From Streptomyces sp. SS1-1 (GTDB lineage: Bacteria; Actinomycetota; Actinomycetes; Streptomycetales; Streptomycetaceae): a stretch of 64,000 nt of DNA. The translations under genes were made by a program, and so were the position numbers. This document shows, one piece after another, positions 8,065-17,318 of the stretch. Within the stretch, counting starts at the first letter, position 1; each line of letters opens with the position of its first letter. The notes below the pieces were generated by a model that saw only the letters and a program-made list of their open reading frames with translations, was not told the origin of the DNA and did no database searches. The stretch lies in the NCBI RefSeq assembly GCF_008973465.1, contig NZ_WBXN01000004.1, forward strand, positions 6,116,501 to 6,180,500. Direction: 5' to 3'.

Positions 8065-9053
8065 CGGAACCCATGAACGGCGGCGGACTGGGCGGCCTTC
8101 TGCTGCGCTGGCTGAGCGAGAGCCGCAGCGGCAGGGCGTCCGTGCTGCGCGACGGTGTGCGCGGACAGGCACGGGCACGTGGCCTGGAGCCGAAGGAGTA
8201 CGCCGAGTGGGACTGGATGCGCGGGGCCGCCGCCCTCGGCTTCATCGACCTGGACCTGCGCGCGGACCGCTGGTCGGTGGCCCCGCCGGTGCTGACCCGG
8301 CTGCCCCACACCGACGGTCTCGCTCTCCTGACCGGCGCGCGCACCGCGCGGATCAGCGCCCGCGTCGCCGAGGCGGCGGGGGAGTGGATGGAACTGATCA
8401 CAGCCCCTCACCGGCCGCACGCCGGTGAAGTGCCGCTGCCGGACACCCTGCTCGTCCAGTACGACGACGTGCGCACTCTGCCGGAGACCGCCGGACTTCT
8501 CGGCGCCCGCTACGTGCCGTGCGCCGCCCGGCAGCTGGCCGGACTGCTTCCCCAGGCGAAGCTGGGACCGGAGGCCGCGCCGCCGGGCGGGAGCACCGCC
8601 AACACGCTGGAGAAGTACGAACCGCGCCATCAGCGGTTCGTGCCCGTGGACCGCGACGGTGAGGACGGCCTGTACCGCTGGCGTGGCGCCGACTACGCGC
8701 GGCTGACCCGCGTCCGCCGCGACGGTGTCTTCCACGCGGTGGAACGCGAGACCGGCATCTACCTCGAGCTCGCCCGTCATCGCATCGGGGCCGTGCGCTG
8801 GCGCGCCGAGTCCGGTCGGGGCCGGGCGGGCGTCGGCAGGCTCTTCGTCGACCGGTACGCACCCCTGCCCGCGCTGCACGAGCGTGCGGCCGTCCTGTGC
8901 AGCGGCTTCCCGCCCTCGTCGAGCCGGCAGGCGCAGACCCGCGCCTACGACAACGTGCCGAGGGCGCTCGCCGAGGCGATCGCCGCCTCACTGTGCCAGC
9001 ACCTGGAGATCATGCCGCGACCGGTGGCGACCGCCGGCGGGAGGACCAAGTGA
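8061..9053 (+). CDS. Unrecognised 330-aa protein, second gene of helicase-Hsp70 operon
   Basis: ATG at 8061 overlaps the previous stop (ATGA). I do not recognise a family. The first ~100 residues (LLLRWLSESRSGRASVLRDGV through LGFIDLDLRADRWSVAPPVLTRLP) have the look of a winged-helix domain. The C-terminal half has strands around YRWRGADYARLTRVRRDG and GVGRLFVDRYAPLPALHERAAVL. There is no signal peptide or membrane span. Its stop overlaps the helicase start by four bases (GTGA), the closest coupling in the operon to the helicase, so a direct partner of the helicase is a reasonable inference. Small DNA- or protein-binding adaptor is the best guess, with low certainty. Confidence 0.7.
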   Translation: MTEPMNGGGLGGLLLRWLSESRSGRASVLRDGVRGQARARGLEPKEYAEWDWMRGAAALGFIDLDLRADRWSVAPPVLTRLPHTDGLALLTGARTARISARVAEAAGEWMELITAPHRPHAGEVPLPDTLLVQYDDVRTLPETAGLLGARYVPCAARQLAGLLPQAKLGPEAAPPGGSTANTLEKYEPRHQRFVPVDRDGEDGLYRWRGADYARLTRVRRDGVFHAVERETGIYLELARHRIGAVRWRAESGRGRAGVGRLFVDRYAPLPALHERAAVLCSGFPPSSSRQAQTRAYDNVPRALAEAIAASLCQHLEIMPRPVATAGGRTK

Positions 9054-12000
9054 GCGACGACGAGAAGGCAGCGGCGACGACGGGCATCGACGTCCAGGAC
9101 GTCCTGGGCACCTTCGACGACCTGCGCAGCGCCCTCTTCCGGTACTACGACACCCCGTTCTGGGTCGACGACCCCTCCGTCATGGCGGAGCGGCGCGGTC
9201 TGCTGAACCGGGACAACGGGGCCTGGCGGGACCCTCTGATCGAGCTGCGCCCCCAGTACGCCTCGCGGGGCATCGGCATCGCCGAGTCCTTCGCCGAGGC
9301 GGGGGCGCACCCGGACGCCGCCGAGTTCGCCCGGTTCACGCTCCCCGAGGGTGTCACGAGCCTCTACCAGCACCAGCACGACGCGCTGGTCGCCGCCGGC
9401 CAGGGCAAGGACTTCGTGGTCACGGCGGGGACCGGGTCCGGCAAGACGGAGTCCTTCCTGCTGCCGGTCCTGGCCGACCTCGTCAAGGAGTCCTCCCAGT
9501 GGACAGGCACCCGCGCGGCGCAGACGGAGTGGTGGAAGGGAGAAGCCGACTTCGTGCCGAGCCGGCACGGTGAGCACGGCCACCCCGCCGCCATGCGGGT
9601 GCTGATCCTCTACCCCACCAACGCCCTGGCCGACGACCAACTGGTGCGCCTCCGGAAGGCCCTCGACAGCAGCGAGGCGCACGCGTGGCTGGACCGGAAG
9701 CGCCACGGCCACCGCTTCTACTTCGGCCGCTACACGGGAGCCACCCCGGTCTCCGGCAGCCTCGACTCCGAACCGGCGAACTTCCGTCTCCGGCAGTACC
9801 TGCGCGAGGTCCAGGACCGGCAGCGCAAGGCCGACGCAAAGCTCGGCGAGGAGCTGCGGGCGTTCATCCCGCGCCTCGGCGGAGCCGAGATGCACGCCCG
9901 CTGGGACATGCAGGCCGCGCCGCCGGACATCATGGTCACCAACTACTCGATGCTGAACATCATGCTGCTCCGCAAGCAGGAGGAGCACATCTTCAGCGCG
10001 ACCCGGAAATGGCTGGAGGAGACCCCCGGCGCCCGGTTCACCCTGATCCTCGACGAGCTCCACATGTATCGCGGCACGGCCGGCACCGAGGTGTCCTACC
10101 TGCTGCGCAACCTGCGTCACCGCCTCGGTCTGGACCGGACACCCGAGAAATTCCGCGTGATGGCGGCCTCCGCGTCGTTGGAGGCCGGACGCGACGACGA
10201 GTTCCTCGACGGATTCTTCGCCCTCTCCGGGTCCCGTCGCGTGATCATCCCCGGGAAGGCCAAGGAGATCCCCGGCGAGGGCGACCTCGCCGCACACGCC
10301 GAGCGATTCGCCCGCACGGCCGAGGAGTCCGTCACCCAGGAGGACGCCGCCGCCCTGGCCCGTGAGACGGGGCTCGGCCCGGCGCTCCAGCGGGCCCTGA
10401 CCCCCGGCGGGAAGCCGCGCGCACTGCCCGCCCCGGACCTGGCGAAGGACCTCTTCCCGGACGCCCCCGCCGAGCGGCGCCAGCACGCCCTCCACGGCGT
10501 ACTGCGGATACTCGGCATCGCCCTGGACCCCGAACTCCCGCAGCTGCGGGCGCATTTCTTCTTCCGGAACATCGAAGGCATCTGGGCCTGCTCCGACCCC
10601 CGGTGCCCCCACATTCCCGTGGAGCACGGGCCCGAACGCAGAGTGGGCCGGCTCTTCGCCGAACCCACCTCCCGGTGCACCTGCGGGGCCCGCGTGCTGG
10701 AGCTCCTCTCCTGCCAGGCCTGCGGCGACCTCATGCTCGGCGGCTACGCCAGCCCCAAGGACACCCGCAAACGCAAGTTCACCGGCGCCCTGCACACCGA
10801 CTTCCCGGATCTCGACCTGTTGCCGGACGAGGACAGCGGCGCGCCCACCGCGGCGAACTACGTCGTGTACTGGCCGCGCCCCAAGGGACTCGGTCTCGAC
10901 GACGCCGCCTGGCACGCGGGCCTGTCCGACGGTGGACCCCAGGTCGAGTTCGCGTTCCGTCGCAGCGCCTACCAGCCGGTCACCGGCCGTCTGGTGAACC
11001 GCGACGTCCAGCACACCGGCTGGTCGTTCCACATCACCGTGCCCATGGACAAGGAGGGGAAGAAGCCCGCCTACGACCCGGCCCGGCTGCAGGCGTTTCC
11101 CACCCGCTGCCCCGCCTGCGGCGACGACTGGGAGATCAAGTACGACCGGGACGGCCGCTTCGTGCCGCTCGAGTCGCCCGACCGGCTGCGCAACGCCCCC
11201 GTCCGCAGGATGCGCACCGGTTTCTACAAGATCAACCAAGTGCTGGTGACCGAGGCGCTGGGCCACCTGCCCGACGGACAGCGCAAGGCCATCGCCTTCT
11301 CCGACAGCCGCGACGACGCCTCCGAACTCGCCAGTGGCCTCGCCCTCCGTCACTACCAGGACCTCCTTCGCCTGCTCAGCGCCGAAGCAGTCGCCGGCCA
11401 GGGCGACCCGTTCGCGGACCTCCAGCTGGTGAAGGCGTACTACGCGAAAGAACCCGTGGATTCCGACAGCGTGCGCGCCGCCATGCAGCGGACGCGGGAC
11501 CGCGATCCGGCGAACTGGGGCCGCCTGAAAGCCATCCTCACCGACGACCTCGACGCCGAACCGGAGCTCCTGCCCGATCTCGAGCGGAAATTCTCCGCGC
11601 TGCCGTCACTCGACGACCTGGCCACCGACCTGGAAGGCAGGTTGCTGCAGCACGGCACGAACCCCGCCGGCCCCTTCGCCTCACTTCAGCAGACCTCGGC
11701 GGAGCAGCCCTGGACCACGCTCTTCAACTGGGAGCGGGACCGGGAAGCCGTCGCGGAGACCCAGGCGCAGCAGGAACTGCTCGACCGCCTCCGCATGCGT
11801 CTGCGCCAGGAGACCGTCGGCAGCCTGTTCTCCGGCGGCGGCCGTGACTTCGAGTCGCTCGGGCTCGGCTGGCTCTGTCTGCGTGACGACCGCTCGCCCA
11901 CCGGGATCAGCCCGGACAGCGACCTGGCCGTCGCCCGGGCGAGTCTTCGGATCCTCGGCCTGATGCGCCGATTCAGCAGAATGCGCGGACCCGTTCAGAA

Positions 12001-14515
12001 GCCCCCGGCGCCCCTGAAGCGCTTCTGGCAGAAGGTCGCCGACCGTCAGGGCATCGACATGGACACGGTCATGGACCGGGTGCTCGGCGTCTGGAAGGAC
12101 GCCGTGGTCGAGTACGTCATCAAGCCGGAGAAGGTGGCACTGCGTCCGGCGGACAACAAGACCTGGACATGCCCTGCCTGCCACCGGCCGCACCTCCACC
12201 CGGGCGTGGGGCTGTGCACCAAGTGCCTGACCGTCCTGCCTGCCGAGCCCCAGCAGTACAGCGGAGTCTTCGAGGAAGACTACTACGCCTGGAAGGCCGC
12301 CCACCGCACCGGGGACTTCCCTCTGCGCACCGCGGAACTGACCGGACAGACGGACCGCCTGGAGGCCCAGCGCCGGCAGAGCCTCTTCCAGGACGTCTTC
12401 CTCGGCGACGACGACGTTCCGCAGGCGGACGGGCTGGAACTGCTCTCCGTGACCACGACCATGGAGGCCGGCGTCGACATCGGGCCGCTCAACACCGTGA
12501 TCATGGCCAACATGCCGCCCACCCGATTCAACTACCAGCAGCGGGTGGGCCGCGCGGGCCGCCGGAACAGCCCGGTCGCCGTGGCCCTCACCGTCTGCCG
12601 TGGACGCAGCCACGACGAGCACTACTTCGCCCGTCCCGAAGCGATCACCAACGATCCGACGCCGCCGCCGTACCTCGTCCTCGGCATGGCCTCCGTGTTC
12701 CGGCGGGTCCTGCTGGGTGAGGTCCTCCGCCAGGCCTTCGCGCCCCTGCAGCCGGAGGACCGCAGGAAGGGCCCGGACATGACGAGCAACGTGCACGGCC
12801 AGTTCGGTCTCGCCGCGGACTGGCCGACACACCGTCCCTCGGTCCGCCGCTGGGTCGCGGACCACCCGCACCTGATCACGGCCGCCGCCTCGGCGCTCCA
12901 GGCCGGCACACCGGAGAACATCACCGCCATCGACCCCGTGGCCACCGTCGACGAACTGCTGGACCAGATCGACGCCGTGGCAGACGAGGCCGTAGGGCAC
13001 TCCGACCTCAGCCAGCGCCTGGCGGAGGCGGGCCTCCTGCCCATGTTCGGGTTCCCCACCCGCTCCCGGCTCCTCTACCGGAGCATCCCGAAGAAGACCT
13101 TCCCGTGGCCGCCGGCCGACTCCGTCAACCGGGACCTGGCCGTCGCCCTCTCCAAGTTCGCGCCGGGCAGCGAGACGCCTCAGGACGGCCGCCTGCTGCG
13201 TTCCATGGGCGTGGTCTCCCTCGTCCCGAGCGGCCGTGGTGTGAAGGCGGCCGAGGAACCCTTCGGACCGGAACGGCTCGTCGCCATGTGCCGGATCTGC
13301 TCGCACGTCGACCCGACGGCCGTCATCGACCCCGAGAGCGGAAGCGCGGGCTCCTGCCCGGCCTGCGGCGCCGAGAGCAAGTACTACAAGGCCGTGCCGT
13401 TCAGGGAGCCCGCCGGGTTCCGGGCCGCGCCCGAAGCACGCGACTACGACGGCTACCGGGAGTTCGGCTCCCACGCCACCAGCGCGCGGACCGCCACGGA
13501 CCTGGAGAGGACCGCACCGCGCATCCACCGGGCCGCCGACGACTGGATGGTCGTCCACACCGGCAGCGGTGACCGCTACATCGTCAACACCAACGCGGGC
13601 AAGCTCTTCCGGTTCGCCAAGAGCCAGGCGCCCTGGTTCGGGTACCGGGCCGTGGAGAACCCGAAGGCGGACGCCGACCTGGAGATCGCCCTCGGCGCCA
13701 CCCAGCACACCGACATGCTGTTCATCGGAGCCAAGGGCGCACTCGACGCCGGCAGAGGACTGCGCTTCGACATCTCCAAGTCCCAGCAGATCGACGGCTT
13801 CCCCGAGGCGTACCACGGCCGGCGCGCCGCCTGGTACTCGCTCGCGGCGTTGCTCCGCCGTGCCGCCGCGCCGCACCTCGACGTGCAGCCGGAAGAACTC
13901 CTCAGCGGCATCCACGGCTCCGACGCTCCGGTGGCCGCCCCCGTCATGGCGTACCTGGCCGACAGCCTCGACAATGGAGCCGGTTTCAGCACCCACCTCG
14001 GTTCGGAGCAGCACATCGAGGAGTTCCTCCAGGCGGTCGACCGGTACGTCCAGGATCTGGAGGCCGATCACCACGCACTGCACTGCCGCAGCTCCTGCTA
14101 CGCCTGTCTGCGCGACTACTCGAACATGCGGCTCCACCCGCTGTACGACTGGCGGCTCGCCCGGGACCTCACCGACGCCCTGCGGGGCCGGGAACTGCGG
14201 ATCCCCCTGGACGAGCACGCCGGGCTGCTGAAGGGCTGGGCGAGCGAGGACGCCACGGTCGAGGTGACGGAGACGGCCGCAGGGCCGGTGGCGCTCTTCA
14301 CCTCCGAGTTCACCGGCGAGCCCGTCGCGGTGGTCGTGAAGCACCCGCTGGAGTCCGCCACCGAGGAATGCGGGACCGAACGGCTTCAGAAGCTGAGGGG
14401 AGAAGTACGGGCCGACGGACTCGCCGACCGAGTTGTCTTCGCCGACTCCTACACCCTCGACCGGACGCCTGCCGCGGTGATCGAGCAGGTGCGCACCTTC
14501 GCGGAGGAATTCTGA
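9050..14515 (+). CDS. DExH-box helicase with DUF1998/MZB-type C-terminus
   Basis: An 1821-aa superfamily 2 helicase; GTG at 9050 overlaps the preceding stop. Walker A (TAGTGSGKTES) is near residues 124-134, motif II DELH at 335-338, AASASL soon after, TTTMEAGVDIG in lobe 2 and motif VI (QRVGRAGR) at about 1164. Several cysteine pairs suggest zinc sites: ~514-570, ~690 (CPACGDDW), ~1041 (CPACHRPH) and ~1414 (CRICSH). The C-terminal CRSSCYACLRDYSN (Cys 1679, 1683, 1686) is the DUF1998/MZB signature. Size and layout recall DruE of Druantia and a DrmA-DrmB fusion of DISARM (family knowledge). It should be an ATP-driven DNA or RNA translocase and the probable motor of the system. The large lobe between the two RecA domains is unassigned. 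Confidence 0.85.
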   Translation: MSDDEKAAATTGIDVQDVLGTFDDLRSALFRYYDTPFWVDDPSVMAERRGLLNRDNGAWRDPLIELRPQYASRGIGIAESFAEAGAHPDAAEFARFTLPEGVTSLYQHQHDALVAAGQGKDFVVTAGTGSGKTESFLLPVLADLVKESSQWTGTRAAQTEWWKGEADFVPSRHGEHGHPAAMRVLILYPTNALADDQLVRLRKALDSSEAHAWLDRKRHGHRFYFGRYTGATPVSGSLDSEPANFRLRQYLREVQDRQRKADAKLGEELRAFIPRLGGAEMHARWDMQAAPPDIMVTNYSMLNIMLLRKQEEHIFSATRKWLEETPGARFTLILDELHMYRGTAGTEVSYLLRNLRHRLGLDRTPEKFRVMAASASLEAGRDDEFLDGFFALSGSRRVIIPGKAKEIPGEGDLAAHAERFARTAEESVTQEDAAALARETGLGPALQRALTPGGKPRALPAPDLAKDLFPDAPAERRQHALHGVLRILGIALDPELPQLRAHFFFRNIEGIWACSDPRCPHIPVEHGPERRVGRLFAEPTSRCTCGARVLELLSCQACGDLMLGGYASPKDTRKRKFTGALHTDFPDLDLLPDEDSGAPTAANYVVYWPRPKGLGLDDAAWHAGLSDGGPQVEFAFRRSAYQPVTGRLVNRDVQHTGWSFHITVPMDKEGKKPAYDPARLQAFPTRCPACGDDWEIKYDRDGRFVPLESPDRLRNAPVRRMRTGFYKINQVLVTEALGHLPDGQRKAIAFSDSRDDASELASGLALRHYQDLLRLLSAEAVAGQGDPFADLQLVKAYYAKEPVDSDSVRAAMQRTRDRDPANWGRLKAILTDDLDAEPELLPDLERKFSALPSLDDLATDLEGRLLQHGTNPAGPFASLQQTSAEQPWTTLFNWERDREAVAETQAQQELLDRLRMRLRQETVGSLFSGGGRDFESLGLGWLCLRDDRSPTGISPDSDLAVARASLRILGLMRRFSRMRGPVQKPPAPLKRFWQKVADRQGIDMDTVMDRVLGVWKDAVVEYVIKPEKVALRPADNKTWTCPACHRPHLHPGVGLCTKCLTVLPAEPQQYSGVFEEDYYAWKAAHRTGDFPLRTAELTGQTDRLEAQRRQSLFQDVFLGDDDVPQADGLELLSVTTTMEAGVDIGPLNTVIMANMPPTRFNYQQRVGRAGRRNSPVAVALTVCRGRSHDEHYFARPEAITNDPTPPPYLVLGMASVFRRVLLGEVLRQAFAPLQPEDRRKGPDMTSNVHGQFGLAADWPTHRPSVRRWVADHPHLITAAASALQAGTPENITAIDPVATVDELLDQIDAVADEAVGHSDLSQRLAEAGLLPMFGFPTRSRLLYRSIPKKTFPWPPADSVNRDLAVALSKFAPGSETPQDGRLLRSMGVVSLVPSGRGVKAAEEPFGPERLVAMCRICSHVDPTAVIDPESGSAGSCPACGAESKYYKAVPFREPAGFRAAPEARDYDGYREFGSHATSARTATDLERTAPRIHRAADDWMVVHTGSGDRYIVNTNAGKLFRFAKSQAPWFGYRAVENPKADADLEIALGATQHTDMLFIGAKGALDAGRGLRFDISKSQQIDGFPEAYHGRRAAWYSLAALLRRAAAPHLDVQPEELLSGIHGSDAPVAAPVMAYLADSLDNGAGFSTHLGSEQHIEEFLQAVDRYVQDLEADHHALHCRSSCYACLRDYSNMRLHPLYDWRLARDLTDALRGRELRIPLDEHAGLLKGWASEDATVEVTETAAGPVALFTSEFTGEPVAVVVKHPLESATEECGTERLQKLRGEVRADGLADRVVFADSYTLDRTPAAVIEQVRTFAEEF

Positions 14516-16257
14516 TGACCACAGGCACCCTCGGCGGGAGCCAGGACGAGCAGGCGTTGCGGGAGGAACTGCGGCAGCGTGAGATCGCCCGCCGCCTCGC
14601 GCTGCGCCGGGCCCGTGGGCAAGGGCCACTCGGTGCGGCGGCCCCGCAGGCCGCGGAAGCCACCGACGTCCCCGCCCCGGTCGCCCCGCCGCCGCAGCCG
14701 AGTATTCCGGTGACGGCCGAACCGCCCGTTCCTGAGGGATTCGCCGACCGGGCGGCGTGGGAACGCGCCCGATCCTTCGCCGAGATCACGATGCCCGACG
14801 TGCTGAAGGGGGAGGCCGGAGCCGTCACCGCACGGAGTCTCGCCCTGGCAGCCGCCGGAGCCGCCTCGCGGATGGACGACCCCGTCGGCGGCGTCTCGCT
14901 GCTGACCATGGCCCAGGACCATGGGCTGGACGTCCTCAGCAGCCGGCTCGACGAGCGTGCGCGGGCCCTGCTGGCGGACAAGCCGCTGCCCCTCCCCGGT
15001 GAGCCGGGCGGCATGTGGCAGACCTACCAGGACGACCGTCGCCTCATGGACGTCAACCTGCCCGCACCCCGGCAGCGGGTTCTGCTGGCGACGCTTCCCC
15101 GGCCGCTGCTCGACGACTACATCGACGAGGAGTGGATCAGCGCGGTCCCCGAACGTGACGGCACCTCCCGCGCCGCCTATTTCCGGGCCCGCCTGGACCC
15201 GGCCTCCCTCAGCGATGAGGAGATGGACCTGCTGGCGTGGCCCCTGGAGAGGGAGCGCCGGGAAGCGGGTCCCGGAACGGAGCCGGGACCCGGATGGCCC
15301 GAGGACTGGCGTCTCCTGGTGAGGTTGCAGGCCAACGACGCCAGGGCGGTGGCCGAGGAATGGACCGACATCCTCCCGCCGACGCGGAGACTCCTCACCG
15401 CCCTGCGCGAGGTACAGCGGACCGGCGAGGTCCCGGACGACCTCGTCGCCGACGACGGGCTGTGGCTTCTGCTCGAGCGGCTCCGTCCGCAGGTGTACAG
15501 CCGGGGCAACAAGCGGTTCAACAGCTGGATCGGTGTACGGACCATGCTGAGGGCGGTCCGGCAGATGCACCATGCCGCTCTCCGCGGTGACGTGGAGACG
15601 GCGGAACAGCGGCGGACGGCCGCGCTCGCCGTGGCCGGGAGACTGCGGCACCACCCTCAGCCCGCCCGCTGGGAGGCGCAGAACATCCAGGCGTACCTGT
15701 GCGTCGGGCAGGGCGTGGCGGAGTCCCTCGGTCTTCTGGAGCGGGACGCCGAGGGACGTCCTCCGGTGGCGGAGCAGCTCGGCCAGAGCGCCCTGACCGC
15801 TCTGCGGAGGAACCGGAGCCTGCTTGAGGCTCTGCAGCGCCGCACGGACCGCGAACTGCCGCCGCTCAACCCGTACCTGACGCTCGGCGTGCCGGACGGA
15901 GCGGAGGACTGGAAGAGGACCTGGCGCGGGCTGAGGAAGGAACTCGACGACGCCGGGCGTGCCCAGATCAACCGTGCCAAGGACATGATCGAGGAGGCGG
16001 CCCGCAGGCAGCGCGAGGAGCCCTGGTTCGCCGTGCCGCTCACCCCGCACCGCTGGCAGGACCCCACCGCCACGAGCCACCGTCTGGAGCTCCCACCCGA
16101 GCCCCTGCAGAGGCTCACCGGGGAGCCGACGGACAGCGACCGCGAGTGGTCTCGCACCGAGGCGGCGCGAGAAATAATCACCAAGGCGACAGAACGCCTT
16201 TCCCCGGCTGCCGATGACGTCGCAGCCCCTGAAGATGCAGAGAGCAGCACATCGTGA
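14515..16257 (+). CDS. 580-aa protein with degenerate J-domain-like segment
   Basis: ATG at 14515 shares its A with the helicase stop. The first ~45 residues are charged and helical, followed by an Ala/Pro-rich linker. Residues ~60-440 are mostly helical and not recognised. Residues ~452-505 (NPYLTLGVPDGAE, then a helix with WRGLRKEL, then INRAKDMIEEA and RR) follow the helix pattern of a DnaJ J-domain: NPY.xLGVp, helix II, helix III with the 'N.A.' core. The loop where HPD should be is only DDAG, so the Hsp70-stimulating tripeptide is missing. With an Hsp70 two genes downstream, a J-like adaptor is a sensible inference but unproven. Alternative: a helical scaffold with chance resemblance. 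Confidence 0.6.
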   Translation: MTTGTLGGSQDEQALREELRQREIARRLALRRARGQGPLGAAAPQAAEATDVPAPVAPPPQPSIPVTAEPPVPEGFADRAAWERARSFAEITMPDVLKGEAGAVTARSLALAAAGAASRMDDPVGGVSLLTMAQDHGLDVLSSRLDERARALLADKPLPLPGEPGGMWQTYQDDRRLMDVNLPAPRQRVLLATLPRPLLDDYIDEEWISAVPERDGTSRAAYFRARLDPASLSDEEMDLLAWPLERERREAGPGTEPGPGWPEDWRLLVRLQANDARAVAEEWTDILPPTRRLLTALREVQRTGEVPDDLVADDGLWLLLERLRPQVYSRGNKRFNSWIGVRTMLRAVRQMHHAALRGDVETAEQRRTAALAVAGRLRHHPQPARWEAQNIQAYLCVGQGVAESLGLLERDAEGRPPVAEQLGQSALTALRRNRSLLEALQRRTDRELPPLNPYLTLGVPDGAEDWKRTWRGLRKELDDAGRAQINRAKDMIEEAARRQREEPWFAVPLTPHRWQDPTATSHRLELPPEPLQRLTGEPTDSDREWSRTEAAREIITKATERLSPAADDVAAPEDAESSTS

Positions 16258-17318
16258 GCAACAAGGCCGGTCGAGCCCGCAGGGATTCAGGAGCCCGTGA
16301 CGGATCCCCGGAGAGGCGTGGGCGAGGACCGAACAGCGGGAGCGCGCGGAGCCGCGGTGAGCGCCGGGCTGTCGAGGCTGCTCCGTGGCGGAGCCAGGGG
16401 AGCGGTCTGCCCGAGTTCGAGCCTGGGGCACTGGATGCCGCCGCGATTCTGAAAGCGGTCAACGAGGCGCTCTTGCCCGTGGTGGAAAAGGAGTTGGGGG
16501 AGGCCTCGGAGCGACTCGGAGCGACTCTCGCCGAGCACGGGACCGGGGCCGACCTGATCTCGGTGTTCCGGGCGGAGTTGATGCGCCGGGTGCTTCCCCA
16601 GTTCACGGAAGCGGTGCGTGCGGGTGTGATGGAGGGCATCCGCACGCGGCAGATGCACCTGGCTCAACTCGCCGTGCTGCACAGGCAAGGACTGGAAGCG
16701 AAGACGATGCAGGTCGTCCTGACCCGCCTGGAGCACGAGGCGGCGAGGGCGGGCTTGCAGATCGTCGGCGACGAGGGTGACCACTCGCTGTTCAACGTGG
16801 TGGAGGAACAGCAAGGCGTGATGAACAAAGGGCCGGTCACCTTCGAACTCGTGGTCCCGGCGTACGTGGACAAGGAGTCCGGGAAGCTCGTCGAACGAGG
16901 ATGGCTCCGAGCCGTCTCCGAGACGCCACCACCGGTGCCGACGGCGGACAAGACGAAGCCCGGTCAGAAGCGCAGGGCCACGCACACCGAGACGAGCAGC
17001 AAGCAGAAAAGGGACGCCAAGGAGAGCGCTGGCGATGCCCAACCCAGGAAGAGGCCCCATAGGGGGCAAGGGGCTGGCGGCCCGTCGCGGGAACGCACGG
17101 AGACACGGCGCACGACGAGCCGCTCCGAAACAGACAGAGCGACGACTTCTGCCGGATCCAAGGCGGCGGAAGGTCAGCCGGCCCGCGAGGGTGTACCGGG
17201 CGGCACTGCCGCACCGCGGCGCGTGAAGACAGACGGCCGTGCGCCGCAGGAGCAGGGTTTCAAGAAGGCGCTGCGGGCAGCGGTCGGCAAGCAGCGGATG
17301 CAGAGGGGCACGCGATGA
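16254..17318 (+). CDS. GrpE-like nucleotide exchange factor (putative)
   Basis: A 354-aa protein; GTG at 16254 overlaps the previous stop. Residues 1-50 are basic and disordered. From about 60 to 160 there is a long helical part (ILKAVNEALLPVVEKEL). Then follow GLQIVGDEGDHSLFNVVE, FELVVPAYV and VERGWLRAV. The order of long helices, a 'G....DEGD...F..V.E' stretch and a beta hairpin ending in 'G.L..A.V' parallels GrpE, in which the beta domain opens the Hsp70 nucleotide cleft (family knowledge). The last ~120 residues are low-complexity Lys/Arg/Thr/Ser, possibly a nucleic-acid-binding tail and unlike housekeeping GrpE. The next gene is an Hsp70, overlapping by four bases, which supports the call. 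Confidence 0.55.
   Translation: MSNKAGRARRDSGARDGSPERRGRGPNSGSARSRGERRAVEAAPWRSQGSGLPEFEPGALDAAAILKAVNEALLPVVEKELGEASERLGATLAEHGTGADLISVFRAELMRRVLPQFTEAVRAGVMEGIRTRQMHLAQLAVLHRQGLEAKTMQVVLTRLEHEAARAGLQIVGDEGDHSLFNVVEEQQGVMNKGPVTFELVVPAYVDKESGKLVERGWLRAVSETPPPVPTADKTKPGQKRRATHTETSSKQKRDAKESAGDAQPRKRPHRGQGAGGPSRERTETRRTTSRSETDRATTSAGSKAAEGQPAREGVPGGTAAPRRVKTDGRAPQEQGFKKALRAAVGKQRMQRGTR

Noticed and set aside
8945..14629. Two long minus-strand frames over the helicase gene
   Set aside because: They mirror a gene with full helicase motifs and contain only Gly/Arg/Val-rich repeats.
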